Below the pieces are notes generated by a model. The model made no database searches. It worked only from the letters and a program-made list of their open reading frames with translations, and was not told the DNA's origin. Shown one piece after another: positions 53,555-62,237 of a stretch of DNA of 64,000 nt; the stretch's first letter is position 1, and every line of letters starts with the position of its first letter. The DNA comes from Paenibacillus polymyxa M1 (GTDB lineage: Bacteria > Bacillota > Bacilli > Paenibacillales > Paenibacillaceae). The DNA lies in assembly GCF_000237325.1 (NCBI RefSeq), contig NC_017542.1, forward strand, positions 2,239,501-2,303,500, read 5' to 3'. The translations under genes and the position numbers were made by a program.

Positions 53555-54148
53555 TTGAAGCAAGGGATATTAGTTTTTCTAAATGGAACTTCAAGTTCCG
53601 GAAAGACCTCCATATCGACTGAACTGATAAATCAGAAAGAGATCCTTTTTTATCATTTATCAATTGATGATTTTTTTAATAATTACTATGATTTTATTAA
53701 TAATAAATTTCCAGATGATCCTCCAAAAGAAATAGATCATCAAGTTGTCTCACAAATACTTGATGATTCCATATTCTCAGTGTACCATTCGACAATTAAA
53801 TTGTTATTAGAATTGGGTTTTAATGTAATAGCAGATACCATAATCGACAATGACAAGAGGTTTAATGAGTTTATTGATCAATTTTTCGATCAGCCTACGT
53901 TATTTATAGGTGTAATATGCTCGGAAGAAGAACTCATAAAAAGAGAGCAAACAAGAGGAGATAGACAGATTGGACTAGCAGCTTCACAGTTCAGCAAAGT
54001 ATATTGCATTGATGAATATGACCTCGAAGTAAATACGGAAGAGATGAATCCAATAGAATGTGCCGAAAAAATATTAAGTTTTATTAAGTCCAATAAGGAT
54101 TACTCGGTATTTAAGAAATTAAGTAAAAGAAATGTTAGTGTTTCCTAG
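53555..54148 (+). CDS. Chloramphenicol phosphotransferase-like (CPT) P-loop protein
   Basis: About 197 residues. The N-terminal Walker A NGTSSSGKTS follows a hydrophobic strand (ILVFL), then LSIDDFF and ADTIIDNDKR, the layout of CPT-like kinases that 3'-O-phosphorylate chloramphenicol. A resistance role here is possible but unproven; many CPT-fold proteins act on other substrates. The start is taken as TTG 53555 because AAGGG lies too close to ATG 53546. It is followed by cassette repeat b. Confidence 0.78.
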   Translation: MKQGILVFLNGTSSSGKTSISTELINQKEILFYHLSIDDFFNNYYDFINNKFPDDPPKEIDHQVVSQILDDSIFSVYHSTIKLLLELGFNVIADTIIDNDKRFNEFIDQFFDQPTLFIGVICSEEELIKREQTRGDRQIGLAASQFSKVYCIDEYDLEVNTEEMNPIECAEKILSFIKSNKDYSVFKKLSKRNVSVS

Positions 54149-54226
54149 ATGGCGTATCCATCAGATAACAACCTATTCAAACATTGGGACTATCGCCCCT
54201 CGGTCTGCCCGAGAGATTTCGGAATT

Positions 54227-54256
54227 AAGCTAACGAGGAACGTTAGTTCAATAAAT
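54227..54256 (+). repeat. Cassette repeat b
   Basis: AAGCTAACGAGGAACGTTAG then TTCAATAAAT. CTAACG-AGGAA-CGTTAG is a perfect hairpin, 79 bases after the CPT-like gene. Confidence 0.8.
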
Positions 54257-54755
54257 AGGCTTTTACCACTTTTGAGCAACATGCTAAAATACCGTAGTAC
54301 CTGTTAACCTCTGAGTCTAATGTGGAACTTAGAAAGACTTCTATAAAGTATTTGTGGTAACTGGTACCGTATTAGAAGGAATTAGCCCTTAATAGGCGTA
54401 TATATAATTGTGCAGTGACCTCTCAGGGAACAACCGCCCAGAATAGGTTTGGAGCCGGCAGGACATCCTTCTGGACTTCTTTAACAGAAATGAGGAGCTC
54501 CATATTTTGGCGCTGCACATTTGATGATTATTCAACCTGTCGAAATGACAGGTTTTTTTGCGTAGAAAAATAGAGAACTTAATAGAGAAAGAAGGGAATT
54601 GTTTCCTTCTGTCGAAAGAACTTAACAGAAGCCCTTTCAAGTTATTGAGGCGGATTCTCGACCTCTCAGTTTATTATGGGTAATGCACCGAATCTAAAAC
54701 CTGACATACTACATTGGGGCCATTGCGGAGCTCTTAAGAGAACCTGGTTAATCTG
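54257..54755. other. Non-coding stretch upstream of the IS110 remnant
   Basis: It contains a hairpin with a T tail (AACCTGTC-GAAAT-GACAGGTT, 54534-54553) but no gene. The part nearest the transposase (about 54600-54755) could be the IS110 left end, where guide (bridge) RNAs are encoded in some IS110 elements. Confidence 0.35.
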
Positions 54756-56150
54756 GTGCAAATGATTCGAATAAGTGATCATAAGTTGAATGATTTTATG
54801 TTTACGGATACGAGCATTATTGAAGACCAAGACAACTCAAGAGCTTTTTATCCCTTCTATGTTGGAATAGATATTGGTTCGGATTTCCATGTTGCTGCTT
54901 GCATTCCATTTGAAAAGTCCCGCAGTGAGAAGAAATGGAAACGTAGTAAAACAATGAACTTTAACTCAGATAGCCAAGGGATTACAAAGTTTATCCATGC
55001 TTTAGAAGATATTCAAGCACAATTCGAGTATAAATCCCAGGATTTCTTTATATTACTGGAACCAACGGGTGGGCATTATTCATATTTAGTTGTTAGAGTT
55101 CTATTAGATCGAGGCTACTCTATATATCGGGTTGAAAAATAAAGCTGTAAAGGATTTTCGTGAACGCCAGCTAGGGCTTAATGAAAAATCCGATGAAATT
55201 GATGCTAGAATCATGGCCTATATGGGATGGCACAAAACCCTTCATCCTGATATGCGTTCGGCGCGTATAGTTCGTCCTCAAGTGCAGAGCAGGTTTTATA
55301 CCGCACATTAACTAGGGATCGCTGGTTGCTTACTACTCAATAAACGAGACGTAAGAATCAAGTCCAGCAATTATTTTCGGTAACCAATCCTGAACATAAA
55401 CGAGCTTTAAAAAGACAGGTGCGTTAAGTGTCCTCAAATTAACTCAGAAGTATCCTACAGCGCAAGAAATGGCCCAGGTAACTCGAGATGAACTTAGGCA
55501 AACTCTAATAACAAATGGTGCAAGAACTACTGCTACAAAAGCCTCTATGACCTTGGCAGAACTGTTACCCAACACATTAGCCTTGAACCTTCCACGCCTA
55601 GCTGAACGGCAAACGTAGCTTATTGAAGAGGCCTTGCGTATAGATGAAGCGATAAAAAGCATGGATAAACAGATAACTTCCTTGCTTTATGGGAGTAAAG
55701 AAAAAGGATATAAACCTCATCCTTATACAATGATACTTATGTCCTTCCCTATCATGAGTGAATCTATGGCCTGTACATTTATCGGTGCATTGGTGATATT
55801 GAACGTTTCTCAACATATTTAGAACTTAAAAAGTACCTTAGTGTAGCTGCGGAGAATAAAATCTCGGGAACATCCGTTTTTAAGAGTAGGCAGACATACG
55901 AGGGTGTTAGAGATACTCGCAGAGTTCGATTCTTAATGACTTTGCTAATAATATCTCCAAAAATAAGTGAAAATAGTTTTCGTGTTTACTATAAACGATT
56001 AGTTGATCGAGGAATGGCAGAGAGAAAAGCAAACACGCGAGCAAAATGGGAGTAATCCTTGACGGTGATAAAGTAAGATTAAAGATCCCAGCTAATTTAG
56101 AAGATTACGAACGCCAAGCGGATGAGTTAGCAGATAATGATGTCTTATAA
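54756..56150 (+). pseudogene. Degraded IS110-family transposase
   Basis: The N-terminal DEDD domain fragment reads FYVGIDIGSDFHVAACIPF, with EPTGGHYSYLVVRVLLDRG, and stops at 55142. In other frames follow KAVKDFRERQLGLNEKSDEI, a block near 55440-55615 (YPTAQEMAQVTRDEL), the C-terminal Transposase_20-like part (MSFPIMSESMACTFIGAL) and an end matching an IS110 tail (DYERQADELADNDVL). Several frameshifts and stops inactivate it. It lies between cassette repeats b and c. Confidence 0.8.
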
Positions 56151-56295
56151 ATGACCAGTATCTTACACTGCCTTACACTGAACATAAATAGCTCATTGCA
56201 TGTAAAATTGGAAATAAGAAGATTCCGAATTTTTGTAATGGGCTCATTTACATTTTTCTAAACGCTACACTACATTAGACTGACGTTGCTTCATT

Positions 56296-56322
56296 AAGCT
56301 AACGGGCAGGAGAGTTCCAATA
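56296..56322 (+). repeat. Cassette repeat c
   Basis: AAGCTAACGGGCAGG followed by AGAGTTCCAATA; consensus form, after the IS110 remnant. Confidence 0.75.
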
Positions 56323-56383
56323 CGTAGTATTATTTAGGGGGAATCGATTCGGGAATAAATACTAGGACAAGGAGCGTTGTGAC

Positions 56384-56578
56384 ATGAAGATGATCAAAAA
56401 TTTCGCGTTAGCCGTTGTGAGTCTTATTAGTGATTTGTGGCTTGGGTTAGGAGTTAAGCCAGAGGTTTATGATAACCGAAGCAGTGTGAAAACTAAAGCC
56501 GGTTATATTTTATTTGTTTTGATAGCCGCATTAATTGCAATAACAACTGTTGTATGGGTAAGTTCTCGGATTTATTAA
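56384..56578 (+). CDS. Small membrane protein, 64 aa, in the cassette array
   Basis: ATG after ACAAGGAGCGTTGTGAC. Two hydrophobic segments (FALAVVSLISDLWLGLGV and ILFVLIAALIAITTVVWV) flank a polar linker. No family is recognised. It is the only ORF between repeats c and d, and repeat d starts 15 bases after its stop. Confidence 0.65.
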   Translation: MKMIKNFALAVVSLISDLWLGLGVKPEVYDNRSSVKTKAGYILFVLIAALIAITTVVWVSSRIY

Positions 56579-56592
56579 ATCAGTTGGTCTCT

Positions 56593-56619
56593 GCACTAAC
56601 GGGCATTTTAGTTCAACAA
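56593..56619 (+). repeat. Cassette repeat d
   Basis: GCACTAACGGGCATTTTAG then TTCAACAA. Confidence 0.75.
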
Positions 56620-56742
56620 GTAATCTTATTTCCGAAAAAACATGTTAAACAGTATTTTACTAATCTCATAAATTTGATTTGTAACAAATTTACCTCGTCT
56701 ATCGTTGAATAATTAGGGTCGAATAAAGATAGGAGGGTTTAT

Positions 56743-57267
56743 TTGAAGAATACTGTCATCTTGTTATTCGTTATGGCACTAACTCTTATATGTGTAGTTG
56801 GTTGCATGGGTCTTCAGCCAAAAAACACGGACCTTGAGGGAGGGAAACCACCAAAGGTTCAAATTCAGATTGATAAACGAATATACAAAACAAAACTTGG
56901 CACATATTGCTGGACAACATCTTGTGTGGATTCAGCTGGTCCAGTTGAACTTTTAAAAGGGAAAGAGCCGATTCCAGTAAAGCCTGGTGATGTTGTAAAA
57001 TTCCTTATGAAATATGAGCCCCAACCGAATAAATTTCATGTCGAGCAATTCTATGAAGGGAGACTTACAGAAGTTTTATTGAAAGAAAATAGTTTTCAAG
57101 TTCCTACAGAAAAAGGGACATATTTTTATTCATATGGGGTATGGTGGATGGATGAAGATATAGAGAACCAATCTCGTGGCGATGCGTTTTATCATTTTGC
57201 CTTAAAGGTCATAGAGATTAAGATAACTAATGCTACACGATGGTATCATAAGAACAGGCTGCCGTAA
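56743..57267 (+). CDS. Hypothetical lipoprotein in the cassette array
   Basis: 174 residues with TTG start after GATAGGAGGG. The lipoprotein signal ends LICVVGC (lipobox VVGC). The mature part contains a Cys pair (YCWTTSCVDSAGP) and a beta-rich body (GTYFYSYGVWWMDED). The binding target is unknown. It is the only gene between repeats d and e; repeat e begins 16 bases after its stop. Confidence 0.75.
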   Translation: MKNTVILLFVMALTLICVVGCMGLQPKNTDLEGGKPPKVQIQIDKRIYKTKLGTYCWTTSCVDSAGPVELLKGKEPIPVKPGDVVKFLMKYEPQPNKFHVEQFYEGRLTEVLLKENSFQVPTEKGTYFYSYGVWWMDEDIENQSRGDAFYHFALKVIEIKITNATRWYHKNRLP

Positions 57268-57282
57268 TATCGGCTGCCTGTT

Positions 57283-57310
57283 GAGCTAACGGGCAGGATA
57301 ACGCAACAAA
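57283..57310 (+). repeat. Cassette repeat e
   Basis: GAGCTAACGGGCAGG then ATAACGCAACAAA. Confidence 0.75.
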
Positions 57311-57408
57311 TTTACTGTTCCTACGTATAGCATATAATTAGGAAATCAACTCGATGAGAATTGTAGCCAAAGGGCTACAATTTGCAATTTGCAGGGGAGC
57401 GAAATGAA

Positions 57409-57732
57409 GTGACAATAAAAAGACCGTTTGGTACTGGGTCATTTGCAATAGTTGTTCTAACTTTAGGTTTTTTATTTAATTTTAAATTTCAAAACGACTT
57501 CATGTTGAGCCTTTATCTTTTTAAGTTATTCAATTGGGATATATATACGAATGAAACCGAGGGGTATCACATTCCATTTATGGCTGCTATTGTATTTTGG
57601 TTACCAGCAGTGATAATTTCGAGAAAATATCCAAATAATTTTGGAACTTCCTTGTGTTATAGGGTGGGAGGGGTTATGTTTATTCTTAGTATTATAGTGT
57701 TTGCAGTTTACTTGTTTGGAACTCTTGTATAG
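57409..57732 (+). CDS. Hypothetical three-helix membrane protein in the cassette array
   Basis: 107 residues from GTG 57409, nine bases after GGGGAG; the frame to 57382 has no site. Three hydrophobic segments (FAIVVLTLGFLFNF, FMAAIVFWLPAVII, VMFILSIIVFAVYLF). No family is recognised. It is the only gene between repeats e and f. Confidence 0.65.
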   Translation: MTIKRPFGTGSFAIVVLTLGFLFNFKFQNDFMLSLYLFKLFNWDIYTNETEGYHIPFMAAIVFWLPAVIISRKYPNNFGTSLCYRVGGVMFILSIIVFAVYLFGTLV

Positions 57733-57765
57733 AAACAAGCGATGATTAAGGTTCGTCGTTTGGTT

Positions 57766-57790
57766 AAGCTAACAGAGAACGTTAGTTGAA
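57766..57790 (+). repeat. Cassette repeat f
   Basis: AAGCTAACAGAGAACGTTAG then TTGAA; CTAAC and GTTAG are complementary, as in repeat b. Confidence 0.75.
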
Positions 57791-57811
57791 TGACAACAGT
57801 GGCAAGGTAAC

Positions 57812-57850
57812 AAAAAGTAGCTCCTGCATTGCCTGCAGGAGCTACTTTTT
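57812..57850. terminator. 17-bp perfect bidirectional terminator
   Basis: AAAAAGTAGCTCCTGCA-TTGCC-TGCAGGAGCTACTTTTT. It lies just downstream of repeat f and can stop transcription from either side. Confidence 0.85.
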
Positions 57851-58069
57851 GTTGTGTATTAAATTTGTTTCAATTATTGATGAAATGTGGCGTTCCTAAA
57901 AGCATGATTTTTGACATGCCACATCGGGGCGGAAGCGGGACTGAGTTGGAGGGGGGGACATCATTCTCGCCAATCATGCGGTTGGGAATAGGGGATGCAC
58001 ATCCGTTACTCGACTATGAGCAAGATTTGAGCCGTTACGAGAAATGGTATTTTTGTATGACGGTGAATT

Positions 58070-58091
58070 AAGCTAACGGGCAGGTTTGTTT
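58070..58091 (+). repeat. Cassette repeat g
   Basis: AAGCTAACGGGCAGG then TTTGTTT. It touches the stop codon (58069-58071) of a weak 65-80 codon frame. Confidence 0.7.
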
Positions 58092-58170
58092 AAAAAGTCC
58101 CTGATTGTATTTATCTATGCTTAATGTTAATCTAAACCATAGAGATGCAAACAAAGGAGCATACCTTATC

Positions 58171-58188
58171 ATGTGGATTACTCTGTAA
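58171..58188 (+). CDS. Five-codon upstream ORF (MWITL)
   Basis: ATG TGG ATT ACT CTG TAA, 11 bases after AAAGGAG. Its last sense and stop codons form the 5' arm of the outer leader stem, so a ribosome stalled here would change the leader fold. It is therefore a candidate sensing peptide for the downstream P-loop gene. Confidence 0.5.
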   Translation: MWITL

Positions 58189-58328
58189 AGATTAACAATT
58201 CGAAAGGATGCCTGTAATAGTGAATACACTATTTTATTAGGCGTGCTTTTCTTTAATCTTACAGGGTATGCAGGGAAAGGTGTATCATAAACCCATGCTG
58301 CGGATACCTGATGGTATCCGCTTTTATT
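58183..58328 (+). promoter_or_regulatory. Three-state transcription attenuator upstream of the P-loop gene
   Basis: Stem A: CTGTAAAGATTAA (58183) with TTAATCTTACAG (58253), one bulge, enclosing TAGTG/CACTA. Antiterminator: GGTATGCAGGG (58265) can pair with CCC-CTGC-ATACC inside 58292-58308. Terminator: GCGGATACC-TGAT-GGTATCCGC (58300-58321) then TTTTATT. The arms are mutually exclusive or adjacent, as in antibiotic-responsive leaders. Confidence 0.6.
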
Positions 58329-58397
58329 CGTGGGAAACTGCGTCTCTATTGATTCCTACCTGCTTATCCTCCTACTAGCGAATGGAGGAGCTTTTTG

Positions 58398-59252
58398 ATG
58401 AGATCGAAGTTAGTTTTGATTGAGGGATTGCCAGGATGCGGGAAAACAACAACTGCTCAACTCGTTTATGAAATTCTTACGGAAATGAACATTACATCCC
58501 AGCTGTTTTTAGAAGGAAATCCAGAATATCCTGCTGATTATGATGGAGTCGCTTTCTTTAAGAAAAATGAATGCGATGAATTATTGAATACACATGAAAA
58601 GTTTAAAGATTTGTTAAGTAATCTCATGATTAAACAAGGTAACGATTACATCCTAGAATATCGGAAAGTAAAAATTGAATACGGGCCAAATTTTCCAGAT
58701 GAATTGCTTCATGCAGTTTTCAAACATGATATTTATGAATTATCGCTAGATCAAAACAGGAAACTGATAACCGAACGATGGATGAAGTTTGCGGACCGTG
58801 TTTTAAATGGTGCGGACACTTTTGTTTTTGATTGTTGTTTTATTCAAAACCCTGTAACAATGGGGATGATTAAACATGATGCGAAGAAGGAAGACGTTAT
58901 AAGTTACGTTATCGAACTGGAAACAATTGTAGCTCCACTGAATCCATTGTTGCTTTACGTAGATCAGAACGATCTTGATCATTCCTTCAGAAAGGCTGTA
59001 AAGGAAAGACCTCAGGAATGGTCAGAGGGATTTATTGAATATTATACGAATCAAGGGTATGGTAAAAAACAAAATTACAAAGGGTTAGAAGGAACGCTGC
59101 AGGTTCTTAAAGCAAGAAGAGAACTAGAAGAAAAAATTTTTAATGGCTTCAACATAACCAAGATAAAAGTTGATAACTCTTCTTATAATAAAAACGATTA
59201 TAAACAAGTTTTAAAGGGCATTTTATCAAATTATTATAAACAAACAAACTAA
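58398..59252 (+). CDS. P-loop kinase-like protein under attenuator control
   Basis: 284 residues starting at ATG 58398 after GGAGGAGC. Walker A GLPGCGKTT at ~10-18 follows strand LVLIE. DTFVFDCCFIQNP is a Walker-B/lid-like strand, and PLLLYVDQNDLDHSFRKAVKERP resembles the region before the lid in thymidylate-kinase-fold proteins. The substrate is unknown. The attenuated leader suggests induction by a translation inhibitor, so a phosphotransferase-type resistance function is a hypothesis. Confidence 0.7.
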   Translation: MRSKLVLIEGLPGCGKTTTAQLVYEILTEMNITSQLFLEGNPEYPADYDGVAFFKKNECDELLNTHEKFKDLLSNLMIKQGNDYILEYRKVKIEYGPNFPDELLHAVFKHDIYELSLDQNRKLITERWMKFADRVLNGADTFVFDCCFIQNPVTMGMIKHDAKKEDVISYVIELETIVAPLNPLLLYVDQNDLDHSFRKAVKERPQEWSEGFIEYYTNQGYGKKQNYKGLEGTLQVLKARRELEEKIFNGFNITKIKVDNSSYNKNDYKQVLKGILSNYYKQTN

Positions 59253-60088
59253 CGAGAAATTGGATTCTAATGATCGCTGCAGGAATCATGTATCAAAGGA
59301 ACAGTATCGAGTACGCCAGGAAATGTGAAGGCGTGGAATCAAAGTTCTGGAGCAACATCAACTGGAGGACCGTATTACGGCCAAGTATCTTTGTCGGGGA
59401 TACACACACGAACTAAGATTTCTCTGGAGCAAAGTCAAAACAGACACAGATATGCGGCTGGGAGAATATTTAGGCGTGGACATAAGCTCATTAAGTGTCT
59501 GAAGCTTATTCAAGATGGGGGGCGATTTGTCCAAACCAAAGAGTTTGTCCGGATCCCCTTTGTTCAGTGAACTACGGACAGGAAAACCAACTGAATACAT
59601 AAATGAATGTGTTACAGAGCGATGCAAATCGCTCTTTTTGTCGTGCCCAGGTATTTCTGCCGTAGCCAAGTAATTCAGCTTCACATGGATCATCTTTTTT
59701 TGAAAAATCTATCATATATCACTAAAGCGACGACTATAGTAAACACCTGGATTAAAAACTGTGGCACCAAGATTAAAAAATCCATTTAATTTCCTCCTTA
59801 TTAAGTTTTATTCTTAGCAATGCTGGACATAAACTACGATCCTAAACGATGTATAACTTTTTTCCTGAATTTCGATTTTAACAAAAATAGTATTATATGA
59901 TCGATTAATAGTTATTTACTATAAAATGATTGAAAACACTAGAATATTTAACAAATTATCGCTATAACAGTCGCGAGTCTTACAAATATTAAAAAATGAG
60001 TGATTGATTCCAAGTTGAATTTGGCAAAAGTACATCCAAAGATTTTACTTACATAGATCAAAAAATTAATGGAAAGAGGGAATTTGGA
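59253..60088. other. Region of decayed sequence, no intact gene
   Basis: A degenerate cassette-like repeat (AACTAACGAGAAATTGG, 59247) overlaps the preceding stop. The frame GTVSSTPGNVKAWNQSSG (~59298-59352) and another piece (GKPTEYINECVTE, ~59580-59618) look like remnants of lost genes. A terminator (AGAGCGAT-GCAA-ATCGCTCT then TTTTG) is at 59616-59640. Confidence 0.45.
59616..59640 (+). terminator. Intrinsic terminator in decayed region
   Basis: AGAGCGAT-GCAA-ATCGCTCT with TTTTG tail. Confidence 0.7.
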
Positions 60089-60957
60089 ATGAAGAAGAAA
60101 TGGTTTACGCTACTTGCTACACTTACAATGGTGCAGCATTAGGTACTTCTGTATCCGCTGCATCTGTTGTTCCGTCGGCTGATACTTCAGTTTCGGTTTC
60201 TGCTTCAGAAGCTTTAACAAAAGATCAAACTACATCCCAAGCTACTGTCGATCAATCCGAGCAAGAGGCTCAAAAAGTTGTTGCAAAATACTTAATTGCT
60301 GTGCACGAAAAGAATTTTTCGGATGCAGTAAGTCTAGTCAAAGATTCGTGGTATCTCAGTGAAGAAAAACAAATTCAGAAGTATGAGGAATACAGTAATA
60401 GAACTGATTTCGATAAAATTGAAGTTGTTGGTACCCAAAAAGAGTCCAATTCGAGTGTAGCAGTTACAATCAAAGAGGATGGGAAAAAACAAAAAATTGA
60501 AAGTAATCAAAGATGGTGAAGAATGGAAGTTGGTTCTTGGTGATGGCAATCCTGCAACCGTTAAAGCACTGAATCCATCTGAAAATTTTCTATAAATGCA
60601 ACTGTAGACTATTATAGACTTAGTGGGGTTAAATATGGAACTGTACTAATTGGGGACGACGCTTTTTCTGTTGGTGCATCCCATTCAGCGACAATCAAAG
60701 GATGGCAAGACACAGGTATTAGTGACGTAGAAGCTACTAATAGATATGAGATTGTGCAAGATGTATGGAATGGATGGAAAGAATGGAGTGTCCCAGAGAA
60801 AATATTTGGAAACAGTTCTGAAAATGTTTCAAAAACCTGATACAGTAGAACTTTTGATGGTATCCCGGCAGGTAGTGGATATCATATCAGAATCACTGGA
60901 CTAACTCAACCAAAAGGTTACGGTGCAAGCGGAGCAGGGAATGTTTACGTAAACTAA
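60089..60957 (+). pseudogene. Broken exported-protein gene
   Basis: ATG 60089 after AAAGAGGGAATTTGG starts a signal peptide (MKKKWFTLLATLTM) that frameshifts into GAALGTSVSAASVV, giving a signal if repaired. A helical NTF2-like stretch (VVAKYLIAVHEKNFSDAVSL) follows, then a second frameshift into VIKDGEEWKLVLGDG and a stop. A third piece (TVDYYRLSGVKYGTVLIGDD ... GAGNVYVN) carries an in-frame TGA. At least three lesions are present, and the last piece may be a separate gene. Confidence 0.7.
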
Positions 60958-60969
60958 AAGGTGAATTTA

Positions 60970-61012
60970 AGAACAGGTTCCTTTTTACTGAGTCCTGTTT
61001 TTTCTTTTTTTC
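60970..61012 (+). terminator. Terminator after the pseudogene
   Basis: AACAGG and CCTGTT stem followed by a long T-rich run. Confidence 0.6.
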
Positions 61013-61059
61013 ACTAGCTTTTACAGCTATACTATTTTGTAAAGGGAGGTGAGTGAAAT

Positions 61060-61299
61060 TTGAAAAAAGCAATAGTATTTTTTGTTATGTTAATTGTAGG
61101 TCTAGTTGTAACCGAGCAGGCAGTTGATATTCTTACGACTCGTGGACGTGGAGAAGCAATTTACAAGATGGGTATGTTAATCCCTGCCCAAGATTTTTAT
61201 CTATATTTGTACGGGTCCATTTTTTTATTGTTAGGGCTTTTGCTTATTTTGTCTCCTTTACTATTTAAAAAGTGTTTTATAGCCAAGAAGAGCGTCTAA
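61060..61299 (+). CDS. Small two-helix membrane protein, 79 aa
   Basis: TTG start after AAAGGGAGGTGAGTGAAAT. Two hydrophobic segments (IVFFVMLIVGLVVTEQAV and FYLYLYGSIFLLLGLLLILSPLLF) flank a loop with TTRGRGEAIYKMG. No family is recognised. It lies one base upstream of the frame that runs into the first duplicated leader. Confidence 0.65.
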   Translation: MKKAIVFFVMLIVGLVVTEQAVDILTTRGRGEAIYKMGMLIPAQDFYLYLYGSIFLLLGLLLILSPLLFKKCFIAKKSV

Positions 61300-61360
61300 A
61301 TGCAAGGAGATCTGAAGCTTTGCTCTTCAGGTCTTCTTGCTACTTTGTTTTATGGAGGTA
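61298..61360 (+). repeat. Duplicated leader, copy 1
   Basis: ATGCAAGGAGATCTGAAG ... CTTCAGGTCTTCTTGCTAC, with an AGATCTGAAG/CTTCAGGTCT hairpin, ends at the GGAGGT site of the next gene. A near-identical copy is at 62495-62562. Confidence 0.8.
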
Positions 61361-61365
61361 GCTAT

Positions 61366-61626
61366 ATGGCTTTTCTAGAGGATAGTTCTAAAAAAGAAGA
61401 AATTCGAGAACGTTATGAGCAATTATGGAGTGAACTTTTAGTTAGAGATGAAGAAGAAGCAGAAAAGGTTTTAGAAAAATTGGAATATAGATTCCTTCCG
61501 ACTAGCCAGAAGATAATAAGACCATTTAAGACTCATCTTACTTGGATTATCCCTCTTGGCGTGATTATATTCTTTGTTTTAGCTTACGTCATATTTATTT
61601 ATATAGCATTATGGGTAGAAGATTAG
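61366..61626 (+). CDS. Small membrane protein, duplicated family member A
   Basis: 86 residues from ATG 61366 behind GGAGGT. The N-terminal half is charged and helical (SSKKEEIRERYEQLWSELL) and the C-terminal half is one membrane helix (ILGVIIFFVLAYVIFIYIALWVED region). It is a clear paralogue of 62563-62847. A terminator follows. Function unknown; a short soluble sensor with a C-terminal anchor is one reading. Confidence 0.75.
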   Translation: MAFLEDSSKKEEIRERYEQLWSELLVRDEEEAEKVLEKLEYRFLPTSQKIIRPFKTHLTWIIPLGVIIFFVLAYVIFIYIALWVED

Positions 61627-61631
61627 TTAGT

Positions 61632-61672
61632 AGGTGCTCTTGGAAAATCAGAATCTTTCCAGGAGCATTTTT
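61632..61672 (+). terminator. Terminator after copy A
   Basis: TGCTC-TGGAAA and TTTCCAGGAGCA stem, then TTTTTT. Confidence 0.75.
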
Positions 61673-61733
61673 TATTATGGTTTAATAAATGGGATCTGCT
61701 TGATATGACCGGCCTTTATAGCATAGGAGCGGA

Positions 61734-62096
61734 TTAATTCCGCTCTTTTTGTATGATCTCTTTAAAAGTATAACCGCTATAAATGAGGAAATAGGATTCT
61801 CCAATTAGAAAAAGTAACTTATGCCACCATGTTTCTTGTGACATAAATAAAAATAGGATAATTCCAACTGAGATCATAACCATAATCACTTCTACAACCA
61901 TGTCAGTTACAATACTGGTTCTATGCTTATTTTTGTATTTTTCGTACAACGTCCGACCGATCAAACGGATGGCGTATATACCCATCAACCAATCATAAAT
62001 ATAATGGGGTGGATTATTATATACAAGTCGCACTGTTAGGGTAGCCAAGAAAACTATCAAAATAAGAAAAATTGGATTCTTCAGCTTCGTCAGCAT
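61734..62096 (-). CDS. Four-helix membrane protein, duplicated family
   Basis: 120 residues from ATG 62096 (GGGGAGAGAACT upstream; the frame to 62117 would start inside that site). It begins MLTKLKNPIFLILIVFLATL, has about four hydrophobic segments and ends EIIQKERN. It is a paralogue of 63431-63793 (shared KNP start, R(L/I)xYNxP, LIxRxI, and EIxxKxRN end). Family unnamed. Confidence 0.72.
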   Translation of the reverse strand: MLTKLKNPIFLILIVFLATLTVRLVYNNPPHYIYDWLMGIYAIRLIGRTLYEKYKNKHRTSIVTDMVVEVIMVMISVGIILFLFMSQETWWHKLLFLIGESYFLIYSGYTFKEIIQKERN

Positions 62097-62212
62097 AGTT
62101 CTCTCCCCCCACTCCATTTACAATTATTATACAATATCTTTTGAAAACTTCATAAAATAAACATACTTCGCAAAGGAAGGTAATTCATCGCGATAAAAGG
62201 GTGTTTCTGGCT

Positions 62213-62237
62213 CAATCTAGGAGCCCTCTTTTTTTTG
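62213..62237 (+). terminator. Hairpin with T tail between the duplicated modules
   Basis: GGCTC-AATCTA-GGAGCC followed by a run of T. Confidence 0.6.

Noticed and set aside
57829..58071. 80-codon open frame in the last cassette interval
   Set aside because: Its first codons lie inside the arm of a perfect terminator. A shorter frame from ATG 57877 also lacks a ribosome site. The interval may be non-coding.
53429..58091. Cassette repeats considered as a CRISPR array
   Set aside because: Spacing between copies is 300-2000 bases and contains genes; copies vary, and no spacer-sized intervals or cas genes are present.
59358..59693. 111-codon minus-strand frame
   Set aside because: It has no ribosome site and overlaps a plus-strand terminator and plus-strand coding-like remnants.
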